DNA of 8,732 nucleotides from Agrobacterium fabrum (GCA_003241215.1 QFOL01000199.1:1-8732), one strand, 5' to 3'; counted from the stretch's first letter, positions 1 to 6,450 are shown. The notes: a model not told the origin generated them from the sequence alone. Numbers and translations: made by a program.

Positions 1-1094
1 CCCAGGGTTTCGTCTACGAAAACTCCGAAGCCGCCGAAGCGCGCTTCAAGGGCGAAACGGACGGCTTCATCTATGCCCGCTATGCGAGCCCCACCAATGA
101 CATGTTCGAAAAGCGCATGTGCCTGCTGGAAGGCGCGGAAGACGCCCGTGCGCTCGCCTCGGGCATGGCCGCCGTCACCGCCGCCATCATGTGCCAGCTG
201 CGCGCCGGCGACCATATCGTTGCCGCCCGCGCCCTCTTCGGCTCCTGCCGCTGGGTGGTCGAAACGCTTGCGCCGAAATATGGCATCGAATGCACGCTGA
301 TCGACGGACGCGATCTCGGCAACTGGGAAAAGGCGATCCAGCCGAACACCAGGCTGTTCTTCCTCGAAAGCCCGACCAACCCGACGCTCGAAGTGGTGGA
401 TATTGCCGGCGTGGCGAAGCTCGCCAACCAAATCGGCGCGAAGGTGGTGGTCGACAACGTCTTTGCGACGCCGCTCTTCCAGAAGCCGCTCGAACTCGGC
501 GCCCATATCGTCGTTTATTCGGCCACCAAACATATTGACGGCCAGGGCCGCTGCCTTGGCGGCGTGATCCTTTCCGACAAGAAGTGGATCGAGGAAGAGC
601 TGCAGGATTATTTCCGCCATACCGGCCCGGCCATGTCGCCGTTCAATGCCTGGACGCTTCTGAAAGGCATCGAGACCCTGCCGCTGCGCGTCAAACAGCA
701 GACGGCCAATGCTGGCAAAATCGCCGATTTTCTTGCCGATAACGGCAAGGTCGCCAAGGTCATCTATCCCGGCCGCGCCGATCACCCGCAGGCGGACATT
801 ATCGCCCGGCAGATGTCCGGCGGCTCGACGCTGGTGGCGTTCGAACTGAAGGGCGGCAAGGAGGCGGCCTTCAAACTGCAGAACGCGCTTGAGATCGTGA
901 AGATTTCCAACAATCTCGGTGACGCCAAGAGCCTCATCACCCATCCCGGCACGACGACGCACAAGAACCTCACCGACGAGGCGCGTGCCGAACTCGGCAT
1001 TTCCGGCGGCACCCTGCGCCTCTCCTGCGGCATCGAGGATACCGACGATCTGCTGGAAGATCTGGCGAAGGGTCTGGCGGCCGTTTCGGCCTGA
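1..1094 (+). CDS. metZ: O-succinylhomoserine sulfhydrylase, 5'-truncated by window edge
   Basis: This is a PLP-dependent enzyme of the Cys/Met metabolism family. It converts an activated homoserine ester (O-succinylhomoserine) and sulfide to homocysteine in methionine synthesis, in the cytoplasm. The reading frame is open from base 3 (QGFVYENSEAAEARF...) to TGA at 1092-1094, giving 363 residues. The family is near 390-400 residues, so about 30 N-terminal residues and the start lie outside the window. The PLP-lysine motif SATKHIDGQGR is visible, with the catalytic Lys codon at 528-530. FIYARYASPTND, ESPTNPTLE and VVVDNVFATPLFQKP are typical family blocks. The C-terminus (SCGIEDTDDLLEDL) is complete. 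The nearest relatives are cystathionine gamma-synthase and O-acetylhomoserine sulfhydrylase. The GQGRCLGG context and rhizobial setting favour MetZ, but substrate choice is inferred. Confidence 0.93.
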   Translation, partial: QGFVYENSEAAEARFKGETDGFIYARYASPTNDMFEKRMCLLEGAEDARALASGMAAVTAAIMCQLRAGDHIVAARALFGSCRWVVETLAPKYGIECTLIDGRDLGNWEKAIQPNTRLFFLESPTNPTLEVVDIAGVAKLANQIGAKVVVDNVFATPLFQKPLELGAHIVVYSATKHIDGQGRCLGGVILSDKKWIEEELQDYFRHTGPAMSPFNAWTLLKGIETLPLRVKQQTANAGKIADFLADNGKVAKVIYPGRADHPQADIIARQMSGGSTLVAFELKGGKEAAFKLQNALEIVKISNNLGDAKSLITHPGTTTHKNLTDEARAELGISGGTLRLSCGIEDTDDLLEDLAKGLAAVSA

Positions 1095-1112
1095 AAATTC
1101 AATCGGCAAATC

Positions 1113-1167
1113 GCCATGGCCTGACCGCGTGTCGGGCCATGGTTCGTCCGTGCGGCCCGAAAAGGCC
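1113..1167. repeat. Overlapping inverted repeats downstream of metZ
   Basis: Three mutually exclusive stems can form here. CCATGGCC (1114-1121) pairs with GGCCATGG (1135-1142). TCGGGCC (1132-1138) pairs with GGCCCGA (1154-1160). GGCC (1154-1157) pairs with GGCC (1164-1167). No T-tract follows, so this is not a standard intrinsic terminator. It may be a 3'-end structure for the metZ mRNA. A further short perfect stem, CCGTTA/TAACGG, lies at 1195-1210. Confidence 0.45.
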
Positions 1168-1262
1168 GTATCAGGCAACCAATATTTACCTTTCCCGTTA
1201 TCCCTAACGGTGGAAAACAGCGCAACGGGAGACGCCCCCTGCCCGTCAAGTCATTCATTTTC

Positions 1263-1293
1263 TTGACGATAGCCAGAGCCTATAGTGTAGGAT
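1263..1293 (+). promoter_or_regulatory. Weak candidate promoter for apaG
   Basis: A good -35-like TTGACG occurs at 1263-1268. The possible -10 is poor: TGTAGG at 1286-1291 (17-nt spacer) or TAGGAT at 1288-1293 (19-nt spacer). The better-looking TATAGT at 1281-1286 is only 12 nt away, which is too close. The position, 35-65 nt before the apaG ATG, is sensible. The call rests on position and the -35 alone. Confidence 0.28.
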
Positions 1294-1313
1294 GCGGCGG
1301 CAGGCATAATATC

Positions 1314-1317
1314 GAGG
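1314..1317 (+). promoter_or_regulatory. Ribosome binding site that decides the apaG start
   Basis: GAGG ends 10 nt before the ATG at 1328 but only 1 nt before the in-frame GTG at 1319. The spacing therefore supports the ATG and argues against the GTG. Confidence 0.6.
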
Positions 1318-1327
1318 TGTGGCGCGT

Positions 1328-1720
1328 ATGTATCGTGCTCTGACAAGGGATATCGAGGTAACGGTCGATCCGTATTATCTCGAGGAACAATCCGACCCGG
1401 ATGACGATCGTTATGTCTGGGGCTACAAGGTCGTGATTGCAAATAACTCCGATATTCCTGTTACCCTCGTCAATCGCTATTGGCACATTACCGATCAGAA
1501 CGGACAGGTGGACGAGGTCTACGGCCCCGGCGTCGTGGGTGAGCAGCCGCATCTCAAGCCGGGAGACAGCTACGAATATTCCTCCGGCTGTCCGCTGGAT
1601 ACGCCTTCCGGCCTGATGTTCGGCCATTATGAAATGGAAACGGAAAGTGGCGAGGTATTCAACGTCACCATACCAGCCTTTTCGCTGGATTCACCCGGCC
1701 TGATGCGGGTCCTGAACTAA
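1328..1720 (+). CDS. apaG: ApaG family protein (DUF525)
   Basis: The product has 130 residues from ATG 1328 to TAA 1718-1720 and matches the small single-domain ApaG family in length. These proteins form a fibronectin-III-like beta sandwich. In enterobacteria the gene lies beside apaH, and the molecular role is not settled. Family blocks seen include [25 protein letters not shown], here given as VWGYKV, NRYWHI and the central [14 protein letters not shown], followed by [21 protein letters not shown] and a C-terminal [13 protein letters not shown] nine bases upstream is in frame but sits against the Shine-Dalgarno, so I prefer the ATG. The gene is convergent with hslO, leaving 48 nt between stop codons. 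No apaH is present, so the usual partner is absent from this neighbourhood. Confidence 0.93.
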   Translation: MYRALTRDIEVTVDPYYLEEQSDPDDDRYVWGYKVVIANNSDIPVTLVNRYWHITDQNGQVDEVYGPGVVGEQPHLKPGDSYEYSSGCPLDTPSGLMFGHYEMETESGEVFNVTIPAFSLDSPGLMRVLN

Positions 1721-1735
1721 CATTCCCCGGCAATG

Positions 1736-1762
1736 AAAAAGCCGCGCCCTGAATGGCGCGGC
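1736..1762 (-). terminator. Intrinsic terminator of the argD-argF-hslO operon
   Basis: A perfect 8-bp stem, GCCGCGCC (1741-1748) with GGCGCGGC (1755-1762), encloses a 6-nt loop. On the minus strand it is followed at once by TTTTT (1740-1736). It starts 6 nt after the hslO stop codon. The plus-strand side has only a weak T content, so it may act poorly for apaG. Confidence 0.88.
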
Positions 1763-1768
1763 TCTTGC

Positions 1769-2758
1769 TCAGGCAGTTTCAAATTCGCTGACATCGTAGC
1801 GATAGGTGGTGGAGCAGAACTCGCAGGTCACGGCAATGGCGCCGTCTTCCTCGCTCGCCTTGATCTCCTCGGCGGTGAAGCCGGAGAGCACCCCCTTGAT
1901 CTTGTCCCGCGAGCAGCTGCAGCGGTCGAAAATGGCCTGCGGATCATAGATACGCACACCGCTCTCGTGGAACAGCCTGAAGAGAAGGCGTTCCACCGGC
2001 ACCTGCGGATCGGTCAGCTCGTCGGTATCCACCGTGTTCAGCAGCGTTACCGCCTCAGTCCAGGCATCGTCCTCCTGTACCTCGTGACCGCCCTCATCGC
2101 CGTCGCCGCCATGCAGGTCGCGCATGCGCAGCCGCTCGGGCGCCTGCGGCAGGAACTGCGCTATAACGCCGCCCGCACGCCAGCCATGGCGCGGCTTACC
2201 TTCGCCGTCGCGGTCGAAAAATTCGGCAACGCCAAGGCGCACGCGGGTGGGAAGCTGTTCCGACTGGCGGAAATACACCCCCGCAATGTCTTCCAGCGAT
2301 GAGCCATCGAGCGGCACGATGCCCTGATAGGGCTGCATGCCCGCGCCCTGATCGATCGTGAAGGCCAGAATGCCGGTGCCCAGCAATTGCTCCGGCGAGG
2401 TTGCGCCTTCCGCAATCGCCGCCGCCAGCCGCTCCTCGTCGAAACGGGCATAAGCGCGCATGCTTTCCGGCGCGGTGAAATCCGCGACCAGCAGGTCGAC
2501 CGGGCCGTCACCCTTGGTCTGGACGGTCAGCTTTCCGGAAAACTTCAGCGATGTGCCGATCAGCGCGGTCAGGACCGTCGCTTCCGCCAGCAGGCGCGCG
2601 ACCGCTGCGGGATAATCATGCCGCTCGAGGATGGCATTCAGCAGCGGCCCGACCTGCACCGCGCGGCCGCGTACATCCAGACCTTCGACCTGAAAAGGCA
2701 CAACCTTGTCGTCGCCAGCAAAATCGAGATCGTCGAGTTCAACCGTTACATCTGCCAT
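1769..2758 (-). CDS. hslO: Hsp33 redox-regulated molecular chaperone
   Basis: The product is a 329-residue cytoplasmic holdase. In Hsp33 proteins, oxidation releases zinc, forms disulfides and turns on chaperone activity. The four zinc cysteines are all present near the C-terminus: C280 and C282 in RCSCSR, and C312 and C315 in TCEFC. N-terminal core blocks include LLAEATVLTALIGTSLKF (shown in part) and, around residue 140, GAGMQPYQGIVPL. An acidic, Gly-rich insert (HGGDGDEGGHEVQEDD, near residues 220-235) lies before the C-terminal part. The length is slightly above the roughly 290-330 usual for the family. AGGGAG at 2765-2770 lies 6 nt upstream of the ATG and supports this start. It is the last gene of an apparent argD-argF-hslO unit, 239 nt after argF, so a separate promoter in that gap is possible. 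I could not point to a convincing one. Confidence 0.95.
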   Translation of the reverse strand: MADVTVELDDLDFAGDDKVVPFQVEGLDVRGRAVQVGPLLNAILERHDYPAAVARLLAEATVLTALIGTSLKFSGKLTVQTKGDGPVDLLVADFTAPESMRAYARFDEERLAAAIAEGATSPEQLLGTGILAFTIDQGAGMQPYQGIVPLDGSSLEDIAGVYFRQSEQLPTRVRLGVAEFFDRDGEGKPRHGWRAGGVIAQFLPQAPERLRMRDLHGGDGDEGGHEVQEDDAWTEAVTLLNTVDTDELTDPQVPVERLLFRLFHESGVRIYDPQAIFDRCSCSRDKIKGVLSGFTAEEIKASEEDGAIAVTCEFCSTTYRYDVSEFETA

Positions 2759-2960
2759 GTCATACTCCCTGGCGCAGCCGTGGCGCCGCTACCGTCCAAA
2801 AGTCCGGCTTTTAAAATGTAGTTTTTTGCTTGTCGCACAGAGACCCGGGAAGCGAAACCGCCTCCGGAGAAAAACGTGCAAATCGTGGAGCAGACCCGCC
2901 GGCAAACCGACGAGCCCCTTCGAAGTCCCACAGATGGTAATCTATATGGCCAAGTTCAAG

Positions 2961-2990
2961 CACCCGGCATGACACGCGTCAGACCGGGTG
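2961..2990. repeat. Two-part hairpin just after argF
   Basis: CACCCGG (2961-2967) pairs with CCGGGTG (2984-2990). Inside this, TGAC (2970-2973) pairs with GTCA (2978-2981). The structure begins 7 nt beyond the argF stop on the minus strand. No T-run follows, so it could be an mRNA 3'-stabilising or processing hairpin, or a weak or Rho-assisted terminator. The rest of the argF-hslO gap (2759-2997) shows no gene that I can support. Confidence 0.55.
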
Positions 2991-2997
2991 ATCCCGC

Positions 2998-3930
2998 TCA
3001 GATGACGCCCATGCACCAGGCGATGATGGACTTCTGCGCGTGGAGACGGTTTTCCGCCTCGTCGAAGACCACCGACTGCGGGCCGTCGATCACGGCGTCC
3101 GTCACTTCTTCACCGCGGTGCGCCGGCAGGCAATGCATGAACAGCGCATCTTTTTCCGCCTTGGCCATCAGGGCTTCATTCACCTGATAGGGCTGGAAGA
3201 TGTTGTGGCCGCGCGCCTTGTGTTCCTGGTTCATGGACACCCAGGTATCGGTGACGACGCAATCCGCACCCGCAACGGCCTTGTCGGCGTCGTGGCACAG
3301 CATGATCTCGCCGCCATTGTTGCGGGCCCAGTTCAGGAACTTGTCATGTGGTTCAGAGCCCATCGGCACCGCCATCGTCATGCGGTACCCGAAACGGGCC
3401 GAGCCTTCGACGAAGGAATGCAGGACATTATTGCCATCCCCCGTCCAGGCAATGGTCTTGCCTTTGACAGGTCCGCGATGTTCTTCGAATGTCATGATGT
3501 CAGCCATGATCTGGCACGGATGCGTATCGTCCGTCAGGCCGTTGATGACCGGCACGGTGGCGTGTTCGGCAAGTTCGAGGAGGCGCGAATGATCCGTCGT
3601 GCGGATCATGATGGCGTCCACATAACGCGACAGCACCTTGGCCGTATCGCCAATCGTTTCCGCACGGCCGAGCTGCATTTCCGTGCCCGACAGAAAAAGG
3701 GTCTCGCCGCCAAGCTGGCGCATGCCGACATCGAAAGACACGCGGGTGCGGGTGGAAGGCTTTTCGAAGATCATTGCCAGCATCTTGCCGGCAAGCGGCT
3801 TTTCCGCCGTTCCGGCCTTCGTGGCGACCTTGCGCGCACGCGCATCGTCGAGAATTGCCCGCAGGTCCTGCGAGCCCATGGCCGACAGGTCGAGAAAATG
3901 TTTAGGTGAAGCCATTTCAAACAGTCCCAT
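2998..3930 (-). CDS. argF: Ornithine carbamoyltransferase (anabolic)
   Basis: The enzyme condenses carbamoyl phosphate with ornithine to give citrulline in arginine synthesis, and is normally a cytoplasmic trimer. The protein has 310 residues, the usual OTC length. The carbamoyl-phosphate loop STRTR is at 59-63 and HPCQ at 137-140. The ornithine-side DTWVSM is at 228-233 and the HCLP motif with Cys267 at 266-269. All key residues are intact. GGAGG at 3940-3944 is 9 nt from the ATG at 3930, whereas the internal Met6 codon at 3915 has no Shine-Dalgarno, so the longer start is chosen. The gene lies 41 nt after argD on the same strand, which suggests co-transcription. Pairing with argD supports an anabolic role over the catabolic arcB type. 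Confidence 0.96.
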   Translation of the reverse strand: MGLFEMASPKHFLDLSAMGSQDLRAILDDARARKVATKAGTAEKPLAGKMLAMIFEKPSTRTRVSFDVGMRQLGGETLFLSGTEMQLGRAETIGDTAKVLSRYVDAIMIRTTDHSRLLELAEHATVPVINGLTDDTHPCQIMADIMTFEEHRGPVKGKTIAWTGDGNNVLHSFVEGSARFGYRMTMAVPMGSEPHDKFLNWARNNGGEIMLCHDADKAVAGADCVVTDTWVSMNQEHKARGHNIFQPYQVNEALMAKAEKDALFMHCLPAHRGEEVTDAVIDGPQSVVFDEAENRLHAQKSIIAWCMGVI

Positions 3931-3944
3931 GCTCGCGAGCCTCC
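3931..3944 (-). promoter_or_regulatory. argF Shine-Dalgarno with adjoining 10-bp palindrome
   Basis: On the minus strand GGAGG (3944-3940) is followed by the perfect palindrome GCTCGCGAGC (3940-3931), which ends directly at the ATG. The site fixes the argF start. The palindrome could base-pair within or between mRNAs, but nothing else here shows a regulatory role. Confidence 0.7.
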
Positions 3945-3971
3945 GGGAGAGGCCCGCCCTTTATTGTTTCC

Positions 3972-5171
3972 TCAGGCGATCTTTGCCTGTTTCGCGGTCA
4001 GGGAAGCAGCCGCCGCCTCCACACGTGCCAGACCCTCGCGAGCCTCTTCCGCCGTGGTGACGAGGGGCGGCAGAAGACGGATGACGTTGTCGCCCGCGGG
4101 CACACCCAGCAGATGTTCCGCCCGCATGGCCTGCAGCAGTTCGCCCGAAGGAACCCTGGCCTTGATGCCGAGAAGCAGGCCTTCGCCACGGATTTCCTCG
4201 ATAACGTCAGGATAACGATCCTTCAGCGAGGCAAGGCCCTGGCGGAAGACCAGTGCGACATCACGGACCTTTTCCAGAAAGCCTTCGGAGAGAACGACGT
4301 CGAGCACGGCATTGCCCACCGCCATGGCCAGCGGGTTGCCGCCATAGGTGGTGCCGTGTACGCCTGCCGTCATGCCGGACGCGGCATCCGCCGTGGCGAG
4401 GCACGCGCCGAGCGGGAAACCGCCGCCGATACCCTTGGCAACCGCCATGATGTCGGGCGCAACGCCCGTCTGTTCATAGGCGAACAGCTTGCCCGTGCGG
4501 CCGACGCCGGTCTGGACTTCGTCGAAGATCAAGAGCAGGCCATGCTCATCGCACAGCGCCCGCAGGAGCTGCAGGAACTCCTTGCTGGGTGCGCGGATAC
4601 CGCCCTCGCCCTGAATGGGCTCGATCAGAAGTGCGGCCGTCTCGGCCGTGATGGCGGCCTTCAGCGCATCGACATCAGCGAACGGCACCTGGTCGAAACC
4701 TTCGACCTTGGGGCCGAAACCTTCGAGATATTTCTGCTGCCCGCCGGCGGCGATCGTCGCCAGCGTGCGACCATGGAAGGCGCCTTCAAAGGTGATAATC
4801 CGGAACTTTTCCGGATGGCCCTTGGAATAGTGGTAACGACGCGCGGTCTTGATCGCGCATTCCAGTGCTTCCGCGCCGGAATTGGTAAAGAAGACCTTGT
4901 CCGCGAATGTCGCTTCCGTCAGGCGTTTTGCCAGCTTTTCCTGGCCGGGAACTTCATAGAGGTTCGAGACGTGCCAGACCTTCTCGGCCTGGGTCTTGAT
5001 CGCATCCACGAGGTGCGGATGGGCATGGCCCAGCGAGTTGACCGCGACGCCCGCCGCAAAATCCAGATATCGTTCGCCGCTTTCCGTGAACAGCCAGACG
5101 CCCTCGCCTCGCTCGAAGCGCAGGGGGGCTCTTGCAAACGTATCGAACAATGGCGCGGCGGCTTCGGCCAT
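3972..5171 (-). CDS. argD: Acetylornithine/succinyldiaminopimelate aminotransferase
   Basis: This is a 399-residue class-III PLP aminotransferase, the usual length. It transfers an amino group from glutamate to N-acetylglutamate semialdehyde to give N-acetylornithine. Many members also serve lysine synthesis at the succinyl-diaminopimelate step. Visible motifs are the PLP phosphate-binding TNSGAEA (96-102), FHGRT (132-136), the cofactor aspartate D217 in [12 protein letters not shown], and the Schiff-base lysine K246 in [25 protein letters not shown] follows at 272-282. The start at 5171 has GGAG (5182-5185) 10 nt upstream. It is the first gene of the argD-argF-hslO unit. A strong promoter candidate lies about 105-135 nt upstream. 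Other class-III transaminases such as 4-aminobutyrate transaminase are possible by fold, but the length, motifs and the next gene argF favour ArgD. Confidence 0.95.
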   Translation of the reverse strand: MAEAAAPLFDTFARAPLRFERGEGVWLFTESGERYLDFAAGVAVNSLGHAHPHLVDAIKTQAEKVWHVSNLYEVPGQEKLAKRLTEATFADKVFFTNSGAEALECAIKTARRYHYSKGHPEKFRIITFEGAFHGRTLATIAAGGQQKYLEGFGPKVEGFDQVPFADVDALKAAITAETAALLIEPIQGEGGIRAPSKEFLQLLRALCDEHGLLLIFDEVQTGVGRTGKLFAYEQTGVAPDIMAVAKGIGGGFPLGACLATADAASGMTAGVHGTTYGGNPLAMAVGNAVLDVVLSEGFLEKVRDVALVFRQGLASLKDRYPDVIEEIRGEGLLLGIKARVPSGELLQAMRAEHLLGVPAGDNVIRLLPPLVTTAEEAREGLARVEAAAASLTAKQAKIA

Positions 5172-5243
5172 GGCTGTATCACTCCTTGCGCGGATGCGCT
5201 GTCAGACGGTTGTCAATAGGCTCTCGGGGTTATCCCTCGCCTG

Positions 5244-5272
5244 AAAATCAAAAATGCCGCCTTGCGGCGGCA
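5244..5272 (-). terminator. Terminator-like hairpin in the argD leader
   Basis: On the minus strand a perfect 7-bp stem, TGCCGCC/GGCGGCA (5272-5266 and 5261-5255), encloses a GCAA (GNRA-type) loop. TTTTT (5254-5250) and a second TTTT (5247-5244) follow. This is the textbook shape of an intrinsic terminator, yet it lies 73 nt upstream of the argD start. It could end a minus-strand transcript arising further right (a leader or small RNA). Alternatively, if the promoter at 5306-5278 is real, it would form the extreme 5' end of the argD mRNA, where it could not terminate but might protect the mRNA. Confidence 0.7.
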
Positions 5273-5277
5273 GGGGC

Positions 5278-5306
5278 ACTATTGTCACTTCGCCTGCCGA
5301 TGTCAA
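5278..5306 (-). promoter_or_regulatory. Sigma-70-type promoter candidate for argD-argF-hslO
   Basis: Reading the minus strand, a consensus TTGACA (5306-5301) is followed by exactly 17 nt and then AATAGT (5283-5278, four of six matches to the -10 consensus). Transcription would begin near 5271, about 100 nt before the argD ATG. Orientation and distance both fit the operon. Confidence 0.55.
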
Positions 5307-5380
5307 CAAAAGTCCGCATTTCCCGGCCTTCTCAAGCACTAGTAGGTGCAGGCCAGCCAGCCCCAAGGTGTTGCCTTTCA

Positions 5381-5568
5381 GACTCAACTCGCCAGCAAGT
5401 TGGGGAAAACCGGAAAATCGATTCCAGATGATTCCCGCGACTCTTGCCACGGAGTCGGGCTGGCACTAGGTTAATCGCTAATTACTAGACTGCATTGCGG
5501 CGGAACTAGTCACCAAAAATCCGGCGGAAACCACGCTCGCGGCATGTCCACGAGACGGAGAGGGATTC
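5381..5568. promoter_or_regulatory. Cluster of six GANTC (CcrM methylation) sites upstream of gcrA
   Basis: GANTC occurs at 5381-5385 (GACTC), 5420-5424 (GATTC), 5430-5434 (GATTC), 5439-5443 (GACTC), 5452-5456 (GAGTC) and 5564-5568 (GATTC). CcrM methylates the adenine of this motif in Alphaproteobacteria, and GcrA acts at promoters carrying it. Four of the six lie within 37 bp. The sites are seen directly. Any regulatory role is inferred from the family and the neighbouring gene. Confidence 0.6.
5471..5485 (+). promoter_or_regulatory. CtrA-like binding box (TTAA-N7-TTAC)
   Basis: TTAA (5471-5474), seven bases, then TTAC (5482-5485) matches the CtrA consensus TTAA-N7-TTAA at seven of eight fixed bases. 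It lies 117 nt before the gcrA ATG. CtrA is known to repress gcrA in Caulobacter, which makes the place plausible. One mismatch and short degenerate half-sites mean it could be chance. Confidence 0.35.
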
Positions 5569-5576
5569 TGCCGAAA

Positions 5577-5582
5577 TTATAC
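5577..5582 (+). promoter_or_regulatory. Possible -10 element of gcrA
   Basis: TTATAC at 5577-5582 lies 20 nt before the ATG and 8 nt after the GATTC at 5564-5568. I see no good -35 at 16-18 nt. That could fit a promoter needing an activator, but it also weakens the call. The gcrA Shine-Dalgarno GGAG (5592-5595) lies 7 nt before the start. Confidence 0.3.
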
Positions 5583-5602
5583 GCGACAAGCGGAGAAGCG
5601 GC

Positions 5603-6136
5603 ATGAACTGGACAGACGAGCGGGTCGAGAAACTCAAGAAATTGTGGGCCGAGGGACTGAGCGCCAGCCAGATAGCAGCACAGCTGGGCGGTGTCAGCCG
5701 CAATGCCGTCATCGGCAAGGTCCATCGCCTCAATCTGCCGGGACGCGTCAAGGCCGGCGGTCCGGTCACTTCGGCGCGCTCCGCGCCCAAGCGTACCGCG
5801 GCTCCTGCCCCGCGCGCGACGAATTTCGCGACCCGCGTCAGCGCGGCACCGGCACGCGCCCTGAACCGTTCGAACGCGGCAACGGCGCTGCACGAGGAGA
5901 TCGACATCGAGACCGCTGAGGTCCTCGATTACGCTCCTTCGAGAAATGTCGTGACGCCGATTTCCCGTCGCCTGACGCTGACGGAACTGACGGAGCGCAC
6001 CTGCAAGTGGCCGGTCGGCGACCCGTTGAAAGACGACTTCCATTTCTGCGGTTGTGAAGCGCTGGAATCTTCGCCCTATTGCAAGTTCCATGCGAAGCTT
6101 GCCTACCAGCCGGTAAGCGAGCGCCGCAAGGCTTGA
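5603..6136 (+). CDS. gcrA: GcrA-family cell cycle regulator
   Basis: The product has 177 residues and is a DNA-binding cell-cycle regulator. In Caulobacter GcrA associates with sigma-70 RNA polymerase and stimulates promoters whose GANTC sites are methylated by CcrM, controlling replication, division and polarity genes. The N-terminal helix-turn-helix is clear: MNWTDERVEKLKKLWAEGLS (1-20) is followed by ASQIAAQLG and VSRNAVIGKVHRLNL. A low-complexity Ala/Arg/Pro-rich linker occupies about 47-98. The conserved C-terminal module has CKWPVGDP (134-141), FCGC (148-151) and YCKFHAKLAY (159-168). C134, C149, C151, C160 and H163 could hold a metal, which is an inference. The gene is divergent from argD and ends at a strong terminator. 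Confidence 0.94.
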   Translation: MNWTDERVEKLKKLWAEGLSASQIAAQLGGVSRNAVIGKVHRLNLPGRVKAGGPVTSARSAPKRTAAPAPRATNFATRVSAAPARALNRSNAATALHEEIDIETAEVLDYAPSRNVVTPISRRLTLTELTERTCKWPVGDPLKDDFHFCGCEALESSPYCKFHAKLAYQPVSERRKA

Positions 6137-6162
6137 GTGTTGCGGCACGCATTCGACACTCA
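6134..6162 (+). repeat. Inverted repeat spanning the gcrA stop codon
   Basis: TGAGTGT (6134-6140, which begins with the stop codon) pairs with ACACTCA (6156-6162). An inner TGCG (6141-6144) pairs with CGCA (6148-6151), giving an 11-bp interrupted stem. It sits 6 nt before the terminator stem, so the gcrA mRNA would end in two tandem hairpins. Confidence 0.5.
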
Positions 6163-6168
6163 AAAACT

Positions 6169-6192
6169 ACGGGCCTTCGGGCCCGTTTTTTT
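6169..6192 (+). terminator. Intrinsic terminator of gcrA
   Basis: The 7-bp stem ACGGGCC (6169-6175) with GGCCCGT (6180-6186) carries the very stable TTCG loop. A run of seven T (6186-6192) follows, the first T being shared with the stem. The location, 32 nt past the gcrA stop, is typical. An A-run on the left means it could also act weakly on minus-strand transcripts. Confidence 0.93.
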
Positions 6193-6269
6193 GTGACAGA
6201 ACTCGAGGCAGTTCCTGCGTCAGCCCATCAGCGAAACGCTGAGCCTATCCTGCATCACTGCTCCACCTG

Positions 6270-6307
6270 ACCCGCAATCCGGATTTTATTGCCGGATTCC
6301 TGCGGGT
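6270..6307. repeat. Large intergenic inverted repeat between gcrA and phoB
   Basis: ACCCGCA+ATCCGG (6270-6282) pairs with CCGGAT (6292-6297) and, after a 3-nt bulge, TGCGGGT (6301-6307). This makes a 13-bp stem around a 9-nt AT-rich loop. No T-run follows on either strand. It may be a palindromic intergenic unit or an RNA structure. In the stretch 6193-6450 I see no gene, only this element and the hairpin at 6366-6400. Confidence 0.5.
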
Positions 6308-6365
6308 GCTCGGTCGTGCCTTCAGAAAAGACCAAGCTGCCGCATGTGGAGGAAACCCAGACGCC

Positions 6366-6400
6366 GAAAGGCCCGACGCCATTCCGGTGTCGGGCCTTTC
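6366..6400. terminator. Long hairpin after phoB, probable transcription end
   Basis: GAAAGGCCCGACGCC (6366-6380) pairs with GGTGTCGGGCCTTTC (6386-6400) over 15 positions with one G-T wobble and a 5-nt loop. Outer ACCCA (6355-6359) and TGGGT (6407-6411) can extend it. It begins 50 nt after the phoB stop on the minus strand. The T-tract is poor on the minus strand and only TTTT (6403-6406) on the plus strand, so direction and strength are uncertain. Confidence 0.6.
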
Positions 6401-6450
6401 CGGTTTTGGGTGGAATGTGGTCCAGAGTGGAACCGTCAGTTTGGCCCGGC

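Noticed and set aside
1319..1327. GTG start for apaG, three codons longer
   Set aside because: The GAGG motif is only 1 nt from this GTG but 10 nt from the ATG at 1328, and 130 residues fits the family.
2746..2931. 61-codon minus-strand frame in the argF-hslO gap
   Set aside because: It overlaps the hslO start, has unremarkable composition and no family resemblance, so it is treated as chance.
5211..5216. Second TTGACA on the minus strand near argD
   Set aside because: At 16-18 nt downstream there is only GC-rich sequence adjoining the argD Shine-Dalgarno, so there is no -10 and almost no room for a leader.
3906..5219. Open frame of 437 codons on the plus strand opposite argD
   Set aside because: It lies wholly antisense to argD, whose motifs and catalytic residues are intact. 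Long antisense frames are expected in GC-rich DNA. The translation is Arg/Gln/His-rich and resembles no family I recognise.
5202..5450. 82-codon minus-strand frame upstream of argD
   Set aside because: It runs through the promoter and the terminator-like hairpin, has no recognisable motif, and overlaps the GANTC sites. Regulatory DNA explains the stretch better.
5338..5510. Four CTAG tetranucleotides, two within ACTAGT, in the argD-gcrA region
   Set aside because: CTAG is often rare in proteobacteria, so the clustering caught the eye. However, the flanks differ, spacing is irregular and no known site explains them, so I make no functional claim.
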